From Sphingobium soli (lineage in GTDB: Bacteria > Pseudomonadota > Alphaproteobacteria > Sphingomonadales > Sphingomonadaceae): a stretch of 64,000 nt of DNA. How positions within the stretch are numbered: the first letter of the stretch is position 1; every line of letters begins with the position of its first letter. The notes beneath the pieces were generated by a model. The model was not told where the DNA came from. It made no database searches and was given only the letters and a program-made list of their open reading frames with translations. The DNA lies in assembly GCF_020782245.1 (NCBI RefSeq), contig NZ_JAJGNP010000001.1, forward strand, positions 248,001-312,000, given 5' to 3'. A program made the translations under genes and the position numbers. Shown in pieces: positions 45,080-53,635 of this stretch.

Positions 45080-45607
45080 ATGGCTGCCAAGGCGCTGTCC
45101 TTTGACGTTGGTGATTATGTCGTTTACCCCAAGCATGGCGTTGGCCGTGTGATCGAGCTTCAGAAGGAGCAGATTGCGGGCATGGAATTGGAGCTCTATG
45201 TGCTCCGGTTCGAAAAGGAGCGCATGACGCTCCGCGTGCCGACCAACAAGGCCGAAGGCGTAGGTATGCGCAAGCTCTCTTCCAACAAGACGTTGGAAGA
45301 GGCCATGGAAACGCTCAAGGGCAAGCCCAAGGTCAAGCGCACCATGTGGTCGCGCCGTGCGCAGGAATATGAAGCGAAAATCAATTCGGGCGATCTGGTG
45401 TCGATCGCCGAAGTGACCCGCGACTTGTTCCGCGCCGACGATCAGCCGGAACAAAGCTATTCGGAGCGTCAGATTTTCGAAGCCGCTTCGAGCCGCCTGG
45501 CGCGCGAACTGGCCGCTATGGAAGAGACGGACGAACCAAGTGCTCTGCAGAAAATCCTGCGCATCCTGAATGAGGCTGCGCCCAAATATGCGAAGGTCGA
45601 GGGCTGA
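45080..45607 (+). CDS. CarD family transcriptional regulator
   Basis: This 175-residue protein has the N-terminal RNA polymerase-interaction Tudor domain (FDVGDYVVYPKHGVGRVIEL, LYVLRFEKERMTLRVPTNKA) and a helical C-terminal domain. CarD binds RNAP beta subunit and stabilises open complexes. GGAAAGG lies upstream of the MAAKALSF start. A 13-bp stem terminator follows directly. Confidence 0.95.
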   Translation: MAAKALSFDVGDYVVYPKHGVGRVIELQKEQIAGMELELYVLRFEKERMTLRVPTNKAEGVGMRKLSSNKTLEEAMETLKGKPKVKRTMWSRRAQEYEAKINSGDLVSIAEVTRDLFRADDQPEQSYSERQIFEAASSRLARELAAMEETDEPSALQKILRILNEAAPKYAKVEG

Positions 45608-45629
45608 TCATTCGTCGTTTTTGAGACAT

Positions 45630-45670
45630 AAAAAAGGAGCGCTTCGACCCTGTCGATGCGCTCCTTTTTT
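45630..45670. terminator. Bidirectional terminator between carD and a convergent gene
   Basis: AAAAAAGGAGCGC (45630-45642) is the exact reverse complement of GCGCTCCTTTTTT (45658-45670), with an inner TCGA/TCGA extension. The T tracts on both strands suit termination of carD and of the minus-strand gene at 45695. Confidence 0.94.
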
Positions 45671-45694
45671 CGACCTTGTCGCGGCGACCAGAGC

Positions 45695-45949
45695 TTACTG
45701 ATCCTTTACGGCGCCCGCGGCGTCCTGGGCCGCATCACCCACGCTGCTAGCTGCTTCGCCGACCTGAGAAGCCGCGCTGGACACGGCATTGTCCTTGCTG
45801 GTTTCACTGCTGATCAGGAAGAAGGCAGCGACCGCCACCACGACGACCAGCAACAAGATCGCCAGCGTCATGCCGCCGCCACTGCGACGCTCAATCACCG
45901 TGGTCGTCGTAGTTGCCGGTCGTTCCTGTTCGACCTGGTAATCGGCCAT
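45695..45949 (-). CDS. Small membrane protein with Ala/Ser-rich tail
   Basis: This 84-residue protein has a polar head (MADYQVEQERPATTTTTVIE), one helix (MTLAILLLVVVVAVAAFFLI, about 28-47) and an Ala/Ser-rich tail (AASQVGEAASSVGDAAQDAA) resembling LEA-like or stress peptides. GGAGGAGGACG precedes the ATG at 45949. A GGAAC-N17-CATT box is upstream. Family and function unknown. Confidence 0.75.
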   Translation of the reverse strand: MADYQVEQERPATTTTTVIERRSGGGMTLAILLLVVVVAVAAFFLISSETSKDNAVSSAASQVGEAASSVGDAAQDAAGAVKDQ

Positions 45950-45991
45950 GATCTCGTCCTCCTCCTCATTGTTGTGCCACCCGGCAGGATC

Positions 45992-46017
45992 AATGCCGAA
46001 TAGGATACGGAGGTTCC
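45992..46017 (-). promoter_or_regulatory. Candidate EcfG-type promoter, minus strand
   Basis: On the minus strand GGAAC (46017-46013) is followed after 17 bases by CATT (45995-45992). It lies about 43 bases before the ATG of the small membrane protein. The -10 box differs from CGTT at one base, as at 4736-4760. Confidence 0.35.
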
Positions 46018-46028
46018 CGATCGGCCCT

Positions 46029-46436
46029 CTAATTGCCTCGATAGCTGCTATAGCCATAGGGGCTCATGACAACCGGCACATGATAGTGGGCGCTGTCGTC
46101 ATCAGCGCGAAAAACAATGTCGATTTCAGGAAAAAAGGGCTTGGCCCCCGCGCCCGCATAGCGGCTGATGTCGAAGCGAATCCGGTAGATGCCCGGCGGC
46201 GTCACCACCTCCGACCCGAAGTTGCGCACACGGCCATTGGCATCGGTCGCCGCGCTGCCCACCGCAACCCAGTCGCCAGCGTCATTTTTCCGCTCCAGCG
46301 TGGCAGGGATGCCCGCGCCGCCGGTGCCCGTCGCCAAGTCCAGTACATGGGTCGAAATCTCCGATGCTGCCGCGGGCATCGGCAGGGCGGCAAGAGCGCC
46401 AAGGATTGAAATAGAAAATGCGTAAACGGCCTTCAT
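46029..46436 (-). CDS. Exported hydroxyisourate hydrolase (transthyretin-like)
   Basis: This 135-residue protein has a signal peptide (MKAVYAFSISILGALAALPM, cleavage near AAASEI) followed by a transthyretin-like domain: ISTHVLDLATGTGGAGIPAT, FPEIDIVFRADDDSAHYHVP and VMSPYGYSSYRGN. The C-terminal tetrapeptide is YRGN, not the usual YRGS. The enzyme hydrolyses 5-hydroxyisourate in urate breakdown. GGAAGG precedes the ATG; no other urate gene is adjacent. It probably shares an operon with the asparaginase-like gene upstream. Confidence 0.9.
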   Translation of the reverse strand: MKAVYAFSISILGALAALPMPAAASEISTHVLDLATGTGGAGIPATLERKNDAGDWVAVGSAATDANGRVRNFGSEVVTPPGIYRIRFDISRYAGAGAKPFFPEIDIVFRADDDSAHYHVPVVMSPYGYSSYRGN

Positions 46437-46477
46437 GACGGCACCTTCCAACTTTGGACGATATGTAAAACGCATGT

Positions 46478-46990
46478 TCAGGCCGTCCCGTCCTCGACCG
46501 GGACGAAAGCACCCTTGGCGCGATCCTTTACCACCTTGTCCGCGCGGAAGACCGATCCGCTCATGGTGATATAGACGCCCGGCTCGGCCACCTGCGCCGT
46601 GGCGAATGCCATGCCCAGATTGAAGCTTGCGTCGCTCTCGCCGAAACGCGCAGGGGCCAGGGCGCCGACAAGCACGATCGTCTTGCCCTCTATGTCTTTC
46701 AGAACCTTCGCCGTTTCGGTCATGGTGTCGGTGCCATGGGTGATGACGATGTGCCGTTCCCGCGCCGCTGCGACCCGGGCCGCGACCAGCGCACGGTCCT
46801 TGTCGTCCAGTTCCAGACTGTCCTTGCGGGTGACTTCCTCGATCCGGAAAGGCCGCTTGACGCGGGCTACGTCGAGCAGCTTCGCCATCACGGTTTCACC
46901 AACCTGATAATCGGACAGGGCATCGAAATAGATTTTGTCGATGGTGCCGCCAGTCGTCAGCAGCAGAATCGGGGCGTCGGGGGACAGCAT
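46478..46990 (-). CDS. Short asparaginase-domain protein
   Basis: This 170-residue protein contains only the N-terminal half of a type I/II asparaginase: ILLLTTGGTIDKIYFDAL with the nucleophilic threonine, and VITHGTDTMTETA with the second threonine loop. The C-terminal domain of full-length asparaginases (about 330 residues) is absent, and the sequence ends cleanly at a TGA. Similar one-domain proteins exist in other proteobacteria. Activity is not established. Confidence 0.83.
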   Translation of the reverse strand: MLSPDAPILLLTTGGTIDKIYFDALSDYQVGETVMAKLLDVARVKRPFRIEEVTRKDSLELDDKDRALVAARVAAARERHIVITHGTDTMTETAKVLKDIEGKTIVLVGALAPARFGESDASFNLGMAFATAQVAEPGVYITMSGSVFRADKVVKDRAKGAFVPVEDGTA

Positions 46991-47053
46991 GGCATACTCC
47001 GAAGGATGTTTGCGGGGCCTCTAGCCTAACGCTTTTCGAAGGGGAACCGCCCA

Positions 47054-47866
47054 TCAGTCCCCGCGCGCCATCGCCTCTCCGCGATCCCGCGCGGCTTCCA
47101 GCGTTTCGGTCATAAGCGTCAGCAGCCGATCGTCCGCGTCCAGGACGTTCAGGCCCTCACGCGTCATCCCGCCGGGGCTCGCCACCTGATCGGCCAATGT
47201 CGCCGGCGTCACCTGCGCCGCCGCCGCCATATTGGCCGCGCCCTGCACTGTCGCCATCGCCATTCGCGCGGCCTGATCTGCTGGAATACCGATCGCCTCC
47301 CCTGCTCGCGACAGCGCGTCGACAAAGCGGAAGAGAAAGGCCGGTCCACAACCCGACAGCGCCGTCACCCGGTTGAACAGCGCCTCGTCCGCCATCCATT
47401 CGGAAAGGCCCAGCGGTCCCAGCAAAGCTTCCATATTCGCCCTGCCGGACGGGGAAGTATGTGCATCGGTGTAGAGGGCTACAACGCCCTGCCCCATGCC
47501 GACTGGCAGGTTCGGCATCGCGCGCACGATGTCGCCCGTCGCCGGGAAACGCGCACGCAGGTCCCCCAACGTCGTCCCCGCCAGGATCGACAGCATCGAG
47601 ACTTCGGCATGGCAAAGCGGTGCCAGTTGCGCTGCGACGTCGGCGACCTGATAGGGCTTCATGCCCAGAATCACGGTCGTACCGTGCGCCAGCGCCTGCG
47701 GATAGGTCGTCACCACATCGACCCCGTCCGCTACGGGCCCACCGCTTGGCCGCAGGACTGTGACGCGGCTGGGGTCAAGACCGCAGTCCAACCAACGGTT
47801 CAACATCTGTCCGGCCATATTGCCGCAACCGACGAGGAAGAGATGCTCGGGCCAGCCTTTGGCCAT
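47054..47866 (-). CDS. proC: Pyrroline-5-carboxylate reductase
   Basis: This 270-residue NAD(P)H enzyme makes proline from pyrroline-5-carboxylate. It begins FLVGCGNMAGQMLNRWLDCG (Rossmann motif) and has SILAGTTLGDLRARFP, VRAMPNLPVGMGQGV and TALSGCGPAFLFRFVDALSR, ending with the family segment VASPGGMTREGL. Length is normal. It follows the YbjN-like gene by 3 bases. Confidence 0.95.
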   Translation of the reverse strand: MAKGWPEHLFLVGCGNMAGQMLNRWLDCGLDPSRVTVLRPSGGPVADGVDVVTTYPQALAHGTTVILGMKPYQVADVAAQLAPLCHAEVSMLSILAGTTLGDLRARFPATGDIVRAMPNLPVGMGQGVVALYTDAHTSPSGRANMEALLGPLGLSEWMADEALFNRVTALSGCGPAFLFRFVDALSRAGEAIGIPADQAARMAMATVQGAANMAAAAQVTPATLADQVASPGGMTREGLNVLDADDRLLTLMTETLEAARDRGEAMARGD

Positions 47867-47869
47867 GGA

Positions 47870-48376
47870 TCAGGCCTCGCCGCGGGTTTCGATCAGGCTG
47901 GCCGAAATCGCCTCTGACGGCGACTTGCCGCCCCACAGGACGAACTGGAATACCGGATAGAAGCGCTCGCATTCGTCAATCGCGGTTTCGACCAGCAATT
48001 GCGCCTGATCGAGCGTCAGCGTGCCGCCCGCACCCAGCAGGGCTCCATGGCGGAACAAAACTATGCCGCTGGACGACCATAATTCGAAATGGCCGATCCA
48101 TAGCTGCTCGTTGATGAGGCCCAGCGTTTCATAGATCGCCGAACGCTTGTCTTCCGCCACGCGCACGTCAGGCAGCACCAGCAGTTGAAGCACCTGATCT
48201 TCGTCACGCCAGATGCCTCGCAATTCATATTGCGCCCAGGACCCTTGCGTATTGCCGACGATCTCATCCTCGCCGACCTGGTCGAAGCTCCAGCCATGCG
48301 CCTCAAAATAAGCGGCCAGCATGTCAATCGGCGCAGCTTCCTGCCCGCCCTGTTCAAATTCGTCGCTATCCATCAT
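47870..48376 (-). CDS. YbjN domain-containing protein
   Basis: This 168-residue protein matches the YbjN/sensory-transduction-like family of alphaproteobacteria: IDMLAAYFEAHGWSFDQVGE, ELRGIWRDEDQVLQLLVLPD and FELWSSSGIVLFRHGALL. No catalytic motif is visible. These proteins resemble secretion chaperone folds; function is unknown. It is closely coupled to proC (3-base gap) on the minus strand. Confidence 0.87.
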   Translation of the reverse strand: MMDSDEFEQGGQEAAPIDMLAAYFEAHGWSFDQVGEDEIVGNTQGSWAQYELRGIWRDEDQVLQLLVLPDVRVAEDKRSAIYETLGLINEQLWIGHFELWSSSGIVLFRHGALLGAGGTLTLDQAQLLVETAIDECERFYPVFQFVLWGGKSPSEAISASLIETRGEA

Positions 48377-48416
48377 CGGCGCGCCTTAACACCGTAGGAC
48401 GGCAAAGGACAGTCGT

Positions 48417-48761
48417 TCAGTTGGCGTCGTCCGGCAGCGGGGCAACGCCTTCGATGCTGCGATCGAGCGCTTCGTTCGCCTTGGGCTTGACGGTCTTGAC
48501 GCTCTTGGCGACTGGTTCACCAGCCTTGCCTTCCAGCGCGTCGATGCGGGCTTTCAACGATTCCACCTCTTCACGCGCGGCCTGGGCCATCGCCTTGACC
48601 GTATCGAATTCCTCGCGCGATACGAAGTCTACACCGCCGATCCATTCCTTGGCACGTTCCCGCGCGTTGGATTCAAATTCGCGAGTCATCCCGGCCATGG
48701 TGCCGGCCGCGCCGTTGACCAGCTTGGCCAGATCGTCGAAAAAGCGATTCTCGCTCTGCAT
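48417..48761 (-). CDS. UbiK/YqiC-type accessory factor
   Basis: This 114-residue protein has the BMFP/YqiC pattern: an amphipathic N-terminal helix (ENRFFDDLAKLVNGAAGTM), then a coiled coil near VSREEFDTVKAMAQAAREEV and LKARIDALEG. UbiK-type proteins assist aerobic ubiquinone synthesis or lipid association. The charged C-terminal tail is variable. Confidence 0.88.
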   Translation of the reverse strand: MQSENRFFDDLAKLVNGAAGTMAGMTREFESNARERAKEWIGGVDFVSREEFDTVKAMAQAAREEVESLKARIDALEGKAGEPVAKSVKTVKPKANEALDRSIEGVAPLPDDAN

Positions 48762-48799
48762 TGCTCTTGTCCTTCCTGCGGCGCGACCGGCGCCTTCCT

Positions 48800-49351
48800 T
48801 TATCTTACTTGGGCCCTGAGCGCCGGGGCCACAAGGGTTTCCGCATCAGGATTAAGGCGGCCGATCTCGTAATTGAGAACTGCGGCGAAACATAGCCAGG
48901 CCAAATAGGGCAGCATCAATATGCCAGCCAGTCGGCGAATGCGCCAGAAATAGCGGATGGTGAGCCCCACGGCGACGATCAGCGCCACAATCAGGATCAG
49001 CGCCGCGTCCACCTGATGCATTCGAAAGAAAAGCGGCGACCAGGCCAGGTTCATCACCAGTTGCAACAGGAATAGGCCGACCGCCACGCCGCGCGCTTGC
49101 GCCCCCCGCGCATGCAGCACGATCGCGAACGCCAGCGCCATCAGCACATACAGGATCGTCCAGGCGACGCCGAATGCCCAGCCCGGCGGCATCAATGCGG
49201 GCTTGTCCAGCGCGGCGAACCAGCGATTGCCGTAGCCGCTATTGGCGAGTTGGCCAGACAGGAAGCCCAGAAACACGATGGCGGGCACGGTCACGAGCGC
49301 CCACCGGAGATAGGACAGGCGCAACTGCCCCCGCGACGCGATTCCATTCAT
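48800..49351 (-). CDS. TspO/MBR family protein
   Basis: This 183-residue, five-helix protein has TspO signatures WFAALDKPALMPPGWAFGVA, WTILYVLMALAFAIVL, LVMNLAWSPLFFRMHQ and LPYLAWLCFAAVLNYEI. TspO proteins bind porphyrins and are linked to photosynthesis-gene or stress control in alphaproteobacteria. The ATG at 49351 (MNGIASRG) is chosen over an in-frame GTG at 49363. Confidence 0.92.
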   Translation of the reverse strand: MNGIASRGQLRLSYLRWALVTVPAIVFLGFLSGQLANSGYGNRWFAALDKPALMPPGWAFGVAWTILYVLMALAFAIVLHARGAQARGVAVGLFLLQLVMNLAWSPLFFRMHQVDAALILIVALIVAVGLTIRYFWRIRRLAGILMLPYLAWLCFAAVLNYEIGRLNPDAETLVAPALRAQVR

Positions 49352-49378
49352 CGGCAACAACACCCCCGCGCTTGTCCC

Positions 49379-52300
49379 TCATTCGGCTGGTTCGGGCGAA
49401 TCCTTGAGCGCCGATTCCAGCTTGCGGCTGACGGTTTGCGGAGAAACCGTGCGCTTGGCAACGCGCGAATAGAAGATGGGGATGAGGAACAGCGTGATCA
49501 GCGTCGCCAGGCTGACGCCGAACACCACGACGACGCCGATCGACTGGCGCGCCGCCGCCCCCGCACCGCCGCGGATCACCAGCGGCAGCGCGCCGATGAC
49601 CGTGGCGATCGATGTCATGAGGATCGGGCGCAACCGGCGCTTCGCCGCTTCCCGGATGGCGCGGCCTATTTCCAGCCCTTCATCACGCAGCTGGTTGGCG
49701 AACTCGACGATCAGAATGCCGTTCTTCGCCGCCAGGCCGACCAGCATGACGATGCCGATCTGGCTGTAGAGGTTGACCGATCCGCCGGTCAACGCCAGCC
49801 CCAGCACGCCGCCCGCGACCGCAAGCGGCACGGTCGCGATGATGACGCCGGGATGGATGAAGCTTTCGAATTGCGCCGCCAGCAACAGGAACACCACCAC
49901 GATGGTGAGGCCGAACACCAGCCAGATCGCACCGCCGGTTTCCCGCAGCGACTGGCTTTCGCCACGATAGCCCAGCGCGATGACTTCGGGCGACTGGCGC
50001 GCCTGCCCTTCCAGCCAGGTCAGCGCATCGCCCAGCGACGTGCCCGGCGCCAGCGCGGCGGTCAGCGTGATTGCCCGCAATTTGTTGAAGCGGTTGAGCT
50101 GGCGCGGGCCTGCCACTTCCTTGACCGTCACCAGCGATGACAGGGGCACCAGTGCGCCGGTCCGGCTGCGCACGTTGATCCGCTCCAGGTCAGCGACGGT
50201 TTCGCGCCCTTCATCCTCCGCCTGCACCAAAACGCGATATTCCTCGCCCCGGTCGACATAGGTGGTGACACGGCGGGACCCCAGCAGGCTTTGCAGCGCC
50301 TGGCTGACGTCATTGACCGATACGCCGAGGTCCCCCGCCCGTTGCAAATTGGTTTCGATCCGCATCTGCGGCTTGGATTCCTTGTAATCGCTGTCGAGGT
50401 TGATGAGGCCGGGATAGTTGGCCGCGGCCGCCATGATCCTGTCCCGCGCCGCCGCAAGACCCTCATAGGTCGCGCCCGCCAGCACCAGATTGACCGGCAG
50501 CCCCCGGCCCCGGCCCAGCCCCGATCGCGGCGCCGCATTGCCGCGCACGCCGGGCTGATCGGCAATCACCTTGTTGATGATGGTCGCCACTTCCGCGGTG
50601 GTGATGCTGCGATCTTCCCACGGGCGCAGGAAGGCGATGACATTGCCACTGTTGAAATCGTCGGTGGTCCCGAAACCACCGGGGGCGCGAACCACCAGAT
50701 TTTGCAGCGTGCCATCCTTGCGCAGGAAATTGAGGTCCTTCTCGATCTTGAGCATATAGGCCAGCATCTGGTCATAGCCGGTGCCTTCGGGCGCGCTGAT
50801 GCTGGATTCAACGACGCCGGTATCTTCGGCCGGCGCCAGTTCGGTCGGCAGGCGGGTGAAGAAGAGCCCGGCGACGCCCAGAAAAATCACCACTGCCAGA
50901 ACCGGCAGCAAGGGCTTGCGCAGCACATGGTCGAGCCAGCGGGCATAGCCACTCTCGATCCGCTGGAACCGGTTATCGACCCACCGCGCCAATCGCCCGC
51001 GCTCGGCGGTCTTGAGCAGTTTGGAACAGAGCATCGGCGCAAGGCTGAGCGAGATGAAGCCGGAAAAGCCAATCGCCGCGATCATCGCGATGGCGAGTTC
51101 CCGGAACAGCAGGCCCGTCTGTCCGGCCAGGAACATGATCGGTACGAAGACCGCGCACACCACCAACGTCGTGGAGATGATCGCGAAGCCCACCTGCCGC
51201 GAGCCAAGATACGCCGCGACCAGCGGATCATCACCCTGCTCGACCCTGTGATAGACATTTTCGAGGACGACGATCGCGTCGTCGACCACAAGACCGATCG
51301 CCAGCACGAACGCCAGCAGCGTCAGCAGATTGATCGACAGGCCCAGCAACCACATCACGGCGCAAGTGGCGAGCAAACAGATCGGCACGGTGACAGCCGG
51401 AACCAGCGTCGCACGGACCGACCCCAGGAATAGGAAGATTACCATGATGACGAGCAGCGCCGCTTCCAGCAGCGTATCGTAGACATTCTCGATCGCGCGC
51501 TCGATAAACAGGCTTTCGTCAGTGCCGATGGCGATAGACATGCCCGCAGGCAGCTCCAGCTCCTTGATCAGCGCCTTGGCCTTTTGCGCAACTTCCAGCG
51601 TGTTGGCGCCCGACTGGCGAATGATGCCCAGGCCGATCGCGGTGCCGCCATTGGAGCGGAAACTGCTATAGGGATTTTCCGGCCCTTCCTCGATCCGCGC
51701 GACATCGCCCAGCTTCACCTGATAGCCGTCCGCCCCGCGTCCGATGACCAGATCGGCAAATTGTTGCGGCGTGGCGAAAGGGCGCTCGACGCGCAGGGTC
51801 TGGTTCTGCTGCTTTGATTCAAACCTGCCGGCGGGCAGTTCGACATTCTGCGTGCGCAGCGCATTTTCGACATCCGCCGGCGTCAGCCCGAACGCGGCCA
51901 GCTTCTCAGCGTTGAACCAGATACGGGTCGATGGCCGCGCCTCACCGCCAATGAACACGCGGGCAACCCCGTCGATCGCGGAGAAGCGGTCTACGATATT
52001 GCGGTCGACATAGTCGCTGATCTGGATGGAGCTCCAGCCCGGCCGCGATACGGAAAGGAACAGGATGGATCGGGCATCGGAATCCACCTTGCGAATTTCA
52101 GGCGCCAATGCGTCTTCGGGCAGATCCTCGACCACCGACCCGACCCGGTCGCGCACGTCATTGGCGGCGCTGTCGATATCGCGCGAGGGGTCGAATTCGA
52201 TGTTGATGTCCGACTGGCCATCCTCCGACGTCGATGTGATCGTCTGAATGCCCTGCACGCCTGCGACTGCATCCTCGATCAACTGGGTGATGCGGGTTTC

Positions 52301-52477
52301 CACGACAGACGCTGCCGCGCCGGTATAGATGGTTTCCACCGAAACGATCGGCGGATCGGTGTCGGGATATTCGCGCACCGAAAGGCTGAGATAACCGACC
52401 ACGCCGACGATGCAGAGCAGCACAGCGACAACCGCAGCGAATACGGGGCGGCGGACGGACAGGTCGGACAGCTGCAT
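49379..52477 (-). CDS. RND efflux pump permease (HAE1 type)
   Basis: This 1032-residue protein has the 12-helix RND layout with two large periplasmic loops. It begins LSDLSVRRPVFAAVVAVLLC and has the TM4 proton-relay region GLVVDDAIVVLENVYHRVEQ with paired aspartates. Such permeases export drugs, solvents or dyes from the membrane. It is 12 bases after the adaptor gene on the same strand. No outer-membrane channel gene is adjacent, so a TolC-type partner is encoded elsewhere. Confidence 0.95.
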   Translation of the reverse strand: MQLSDLSVRRPVFAAVVAVLLCIVGVVGYLSLSVREYPDTDPPIVSVETIYTGAAASVVETRITQLIEDAVAGVQGIQTITSTSEDGQSDINIEFDPSRDIDSAANDVRDRVGSVVEDLPEDALAPEIRKVDSDARSILFLSVSRPGWSSIQISDYVDRNIVDRFSAIDGVARVFIGGEARPSTRIWFNAEKLAAFGLTPADVENALRTQNVELPAGRFESKQQNQTLRVERPFATPQQFADLVIGRGADGYQVKLGDVARIEEGPENPYSSFRSNGGTAIGLGIIRQSGANTLEVAQKAKALIKELELPAGMSIAIGTDESLFIERAIENVYDTLLEAALLVIMVIFLFLGSVRATLVPAVTVPICLLATCAVMWLLGLSINLLTLLAFVLAIGLVVDDAIVVLENVYHRVEQGDDPLVAAYLGSRQVGFAIISTTLVVCAVFVPIMFLAGQTGLLFRELAIAMIAAIGFSGFISLSLAPMLCSKLLKTAERGRLARWVDNRFQRIESGYARWLDHVLRKPLLPVLAVVIFLGVAGLFFTRLPTELAPAEDTGVVESSISAPEGTGYDQMLAYMLKIEKDLNFLRKDGTLQNLVVRAPGGFGTTDDFNSGNVIAFLRPWEDRSITTAEVATIINKVIADQPGVRGNAAPRSGLGRGRGLPVNLVLAGATYEGLAAARDRIMAAAANYPGLINLDSDYKESKPQMRIETNLQRAGDLGVSVNDVSQALQSLLGSRRVTTYVDRGEEYRVLVQAEDEGRETVADLERINVRSRTGALVPLSSLVTVKEVAGPRQLNRFNKLRAITLTAALAPGTSLGDALTWLEGQARQSPEVIALGYRGESQSLRETGGAIWLVFGLTIVVVFLLLAAQFESFIHPGVIIATVPLAVAGGVLGLALTGGSVNLYSQIGIVMLVGLAAKNGILIVEFANQLRDEGLEIGRAIREAAKRRLRPILMTSIATVIGALPLVIRGGAGAAARQSIGVVVVFGVSLATLITLFLIPIFYSRVAKRTVSPQTVSRKLESALKDSPEPAE

Positions 52478-52489
52478 GGCGACGCGTCC

Positions 52490-53539
52490 TCAGCCCTTGG
52501 CCTTGGCGGCGCCGGATTGTGGCTTGTCGCCGGCCAGCCGCACCGTTGCGCCGTCGCTCAATTTGACGACACCTTCGGTCACGATCGGCTGGCCGGCCTT
52601 GAGGCCGCCCACAATTTCGACCATGCCATTCTGGCGCATGCCGGTATCGACCTTCACCCGCTTGGCGGTGCGCCCGTCCAGCGCGAAGACATAACGATCC
52701 TCGCCATCGCCCACCACCGCCAGTTCCGGCACCGCCAGCGACTCGCGCTGGCTCGCCTGAACGCTGACGGTCAGCAACATGCCGGGTTTCAGCGCCTTGT
52801 CCCCATTGGGCAGGATGGCGCGGACCCTGACGGCGCGCGTCGCCGGATCGATCACCGGGTCGATGGTCGCGATCGTCCCCTTGAACGGCCGATCGGGCCA
52901 GGCGGCAGATACCGCGTCGATCGGCATGCCTTCGCGGATCATCGACAGCTGGGTTTCGGGAATGGCGAAATCCAGCTTGATGCGACTGATGTCGCTCACT
53001 GTGGCGATCGCGGTCCCGGCCGGGATGATCGCGCCCGGCGATATGGTGCGCAGGCTGACCCAGCCGCCAAAGGTTGCACGGATCACCCGGTCGCTGATCG
53101 CGGCGCGCGACTGGTCAGCCGCCGCCTTGGCCGCGTTTGCAAGCGCAAGCTGCTGGTCGAGCGACGCGGCGGTGGCAAAGCCGCGCGTCTTGAGCGCTTG
53201 AATACGCTCCAGCTGCTGGCCGGCCTGCCGCGCCTGCGCCTGTGCGGCGGCGAGTTCCGCCTTTTCCTGCGCGACAGCCATGGTGGCGATCACCTGGCCC
53301 CGGCTGACGAAGCCGCCATCGGCGAAGTTCACGGTATCAATGCGCTCGGTCACGGGCGCGGACAACACGACCTGTTCATTGGCGAGCGCCGTGCCGACCG
53401 CTTCGACCCGGTCGGTAAAGGTCGCCGTCCCGATCGGCTTGACCGTCACCAGCGGCGCGGCGCGTTGCGGTTTCTGTTCCTCGCCGCTGCAACCGGCAAG
53501 ACAAAGGGCGCTGAGAAATAGGGGCAAAATAAGGCGCAT
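52490..53539 (-). CDS. RND efflux periplasmic adaptor subunit
   Basis: This 349-residue membrane-fusion protein has a lipoprotein-type start (MRLILPLFLSALCLAGCSGE, Cys16), a lipoyl/hairpin region (AVGTALANEQVVLSAPVTER, coiled coil near AAAQAQARQAGQQLERIQAL) and beta-barrel parts ending GLKAGQPIVTEGVVKLSDGA. It links the permease to an outer-membrane channel. It is the first gene of the pair. Confidence 0.95.
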   Translation of the reverse strand: MRLILPLFLSALCLAGCSGEEQKPQRAAPLVTVKPIGTATFTDRVEAVGTALANEQVVLSAPVTERIDTVNFADGGFVSRGQVIATMAVAQEKAELAAAQAQARQAGQQLERIQALKTRGFATAASLDQQLALANAAKAAADQSRAAISDRVIRATFGGWVSLRTISPGAIIPAGTAIATVSDISRIKLDFAIPETQLSMIREGMPIDAVSAAWPDRPFKGTIATIDPVIDPATRAVRVRAILPNGDKALKPGMLLTVSVQASQRESLAVPELAVVGDGEDRYVFALDGRTAKRVKVDTGMRQNGMVEIVGGLKAGQPIVTEGVVKLSDGATVRLAGDKPQSGAAKAKG

Positions 53540-53635
53540 GATGAGGGGCTATCGGGCCTTTCCTCGCGACACAAGCTGACCCTTGGTCGCGGTCTGTATC
53601 ATTATGTATCGACGGCGGGAACGAAGCTGGCGCGA

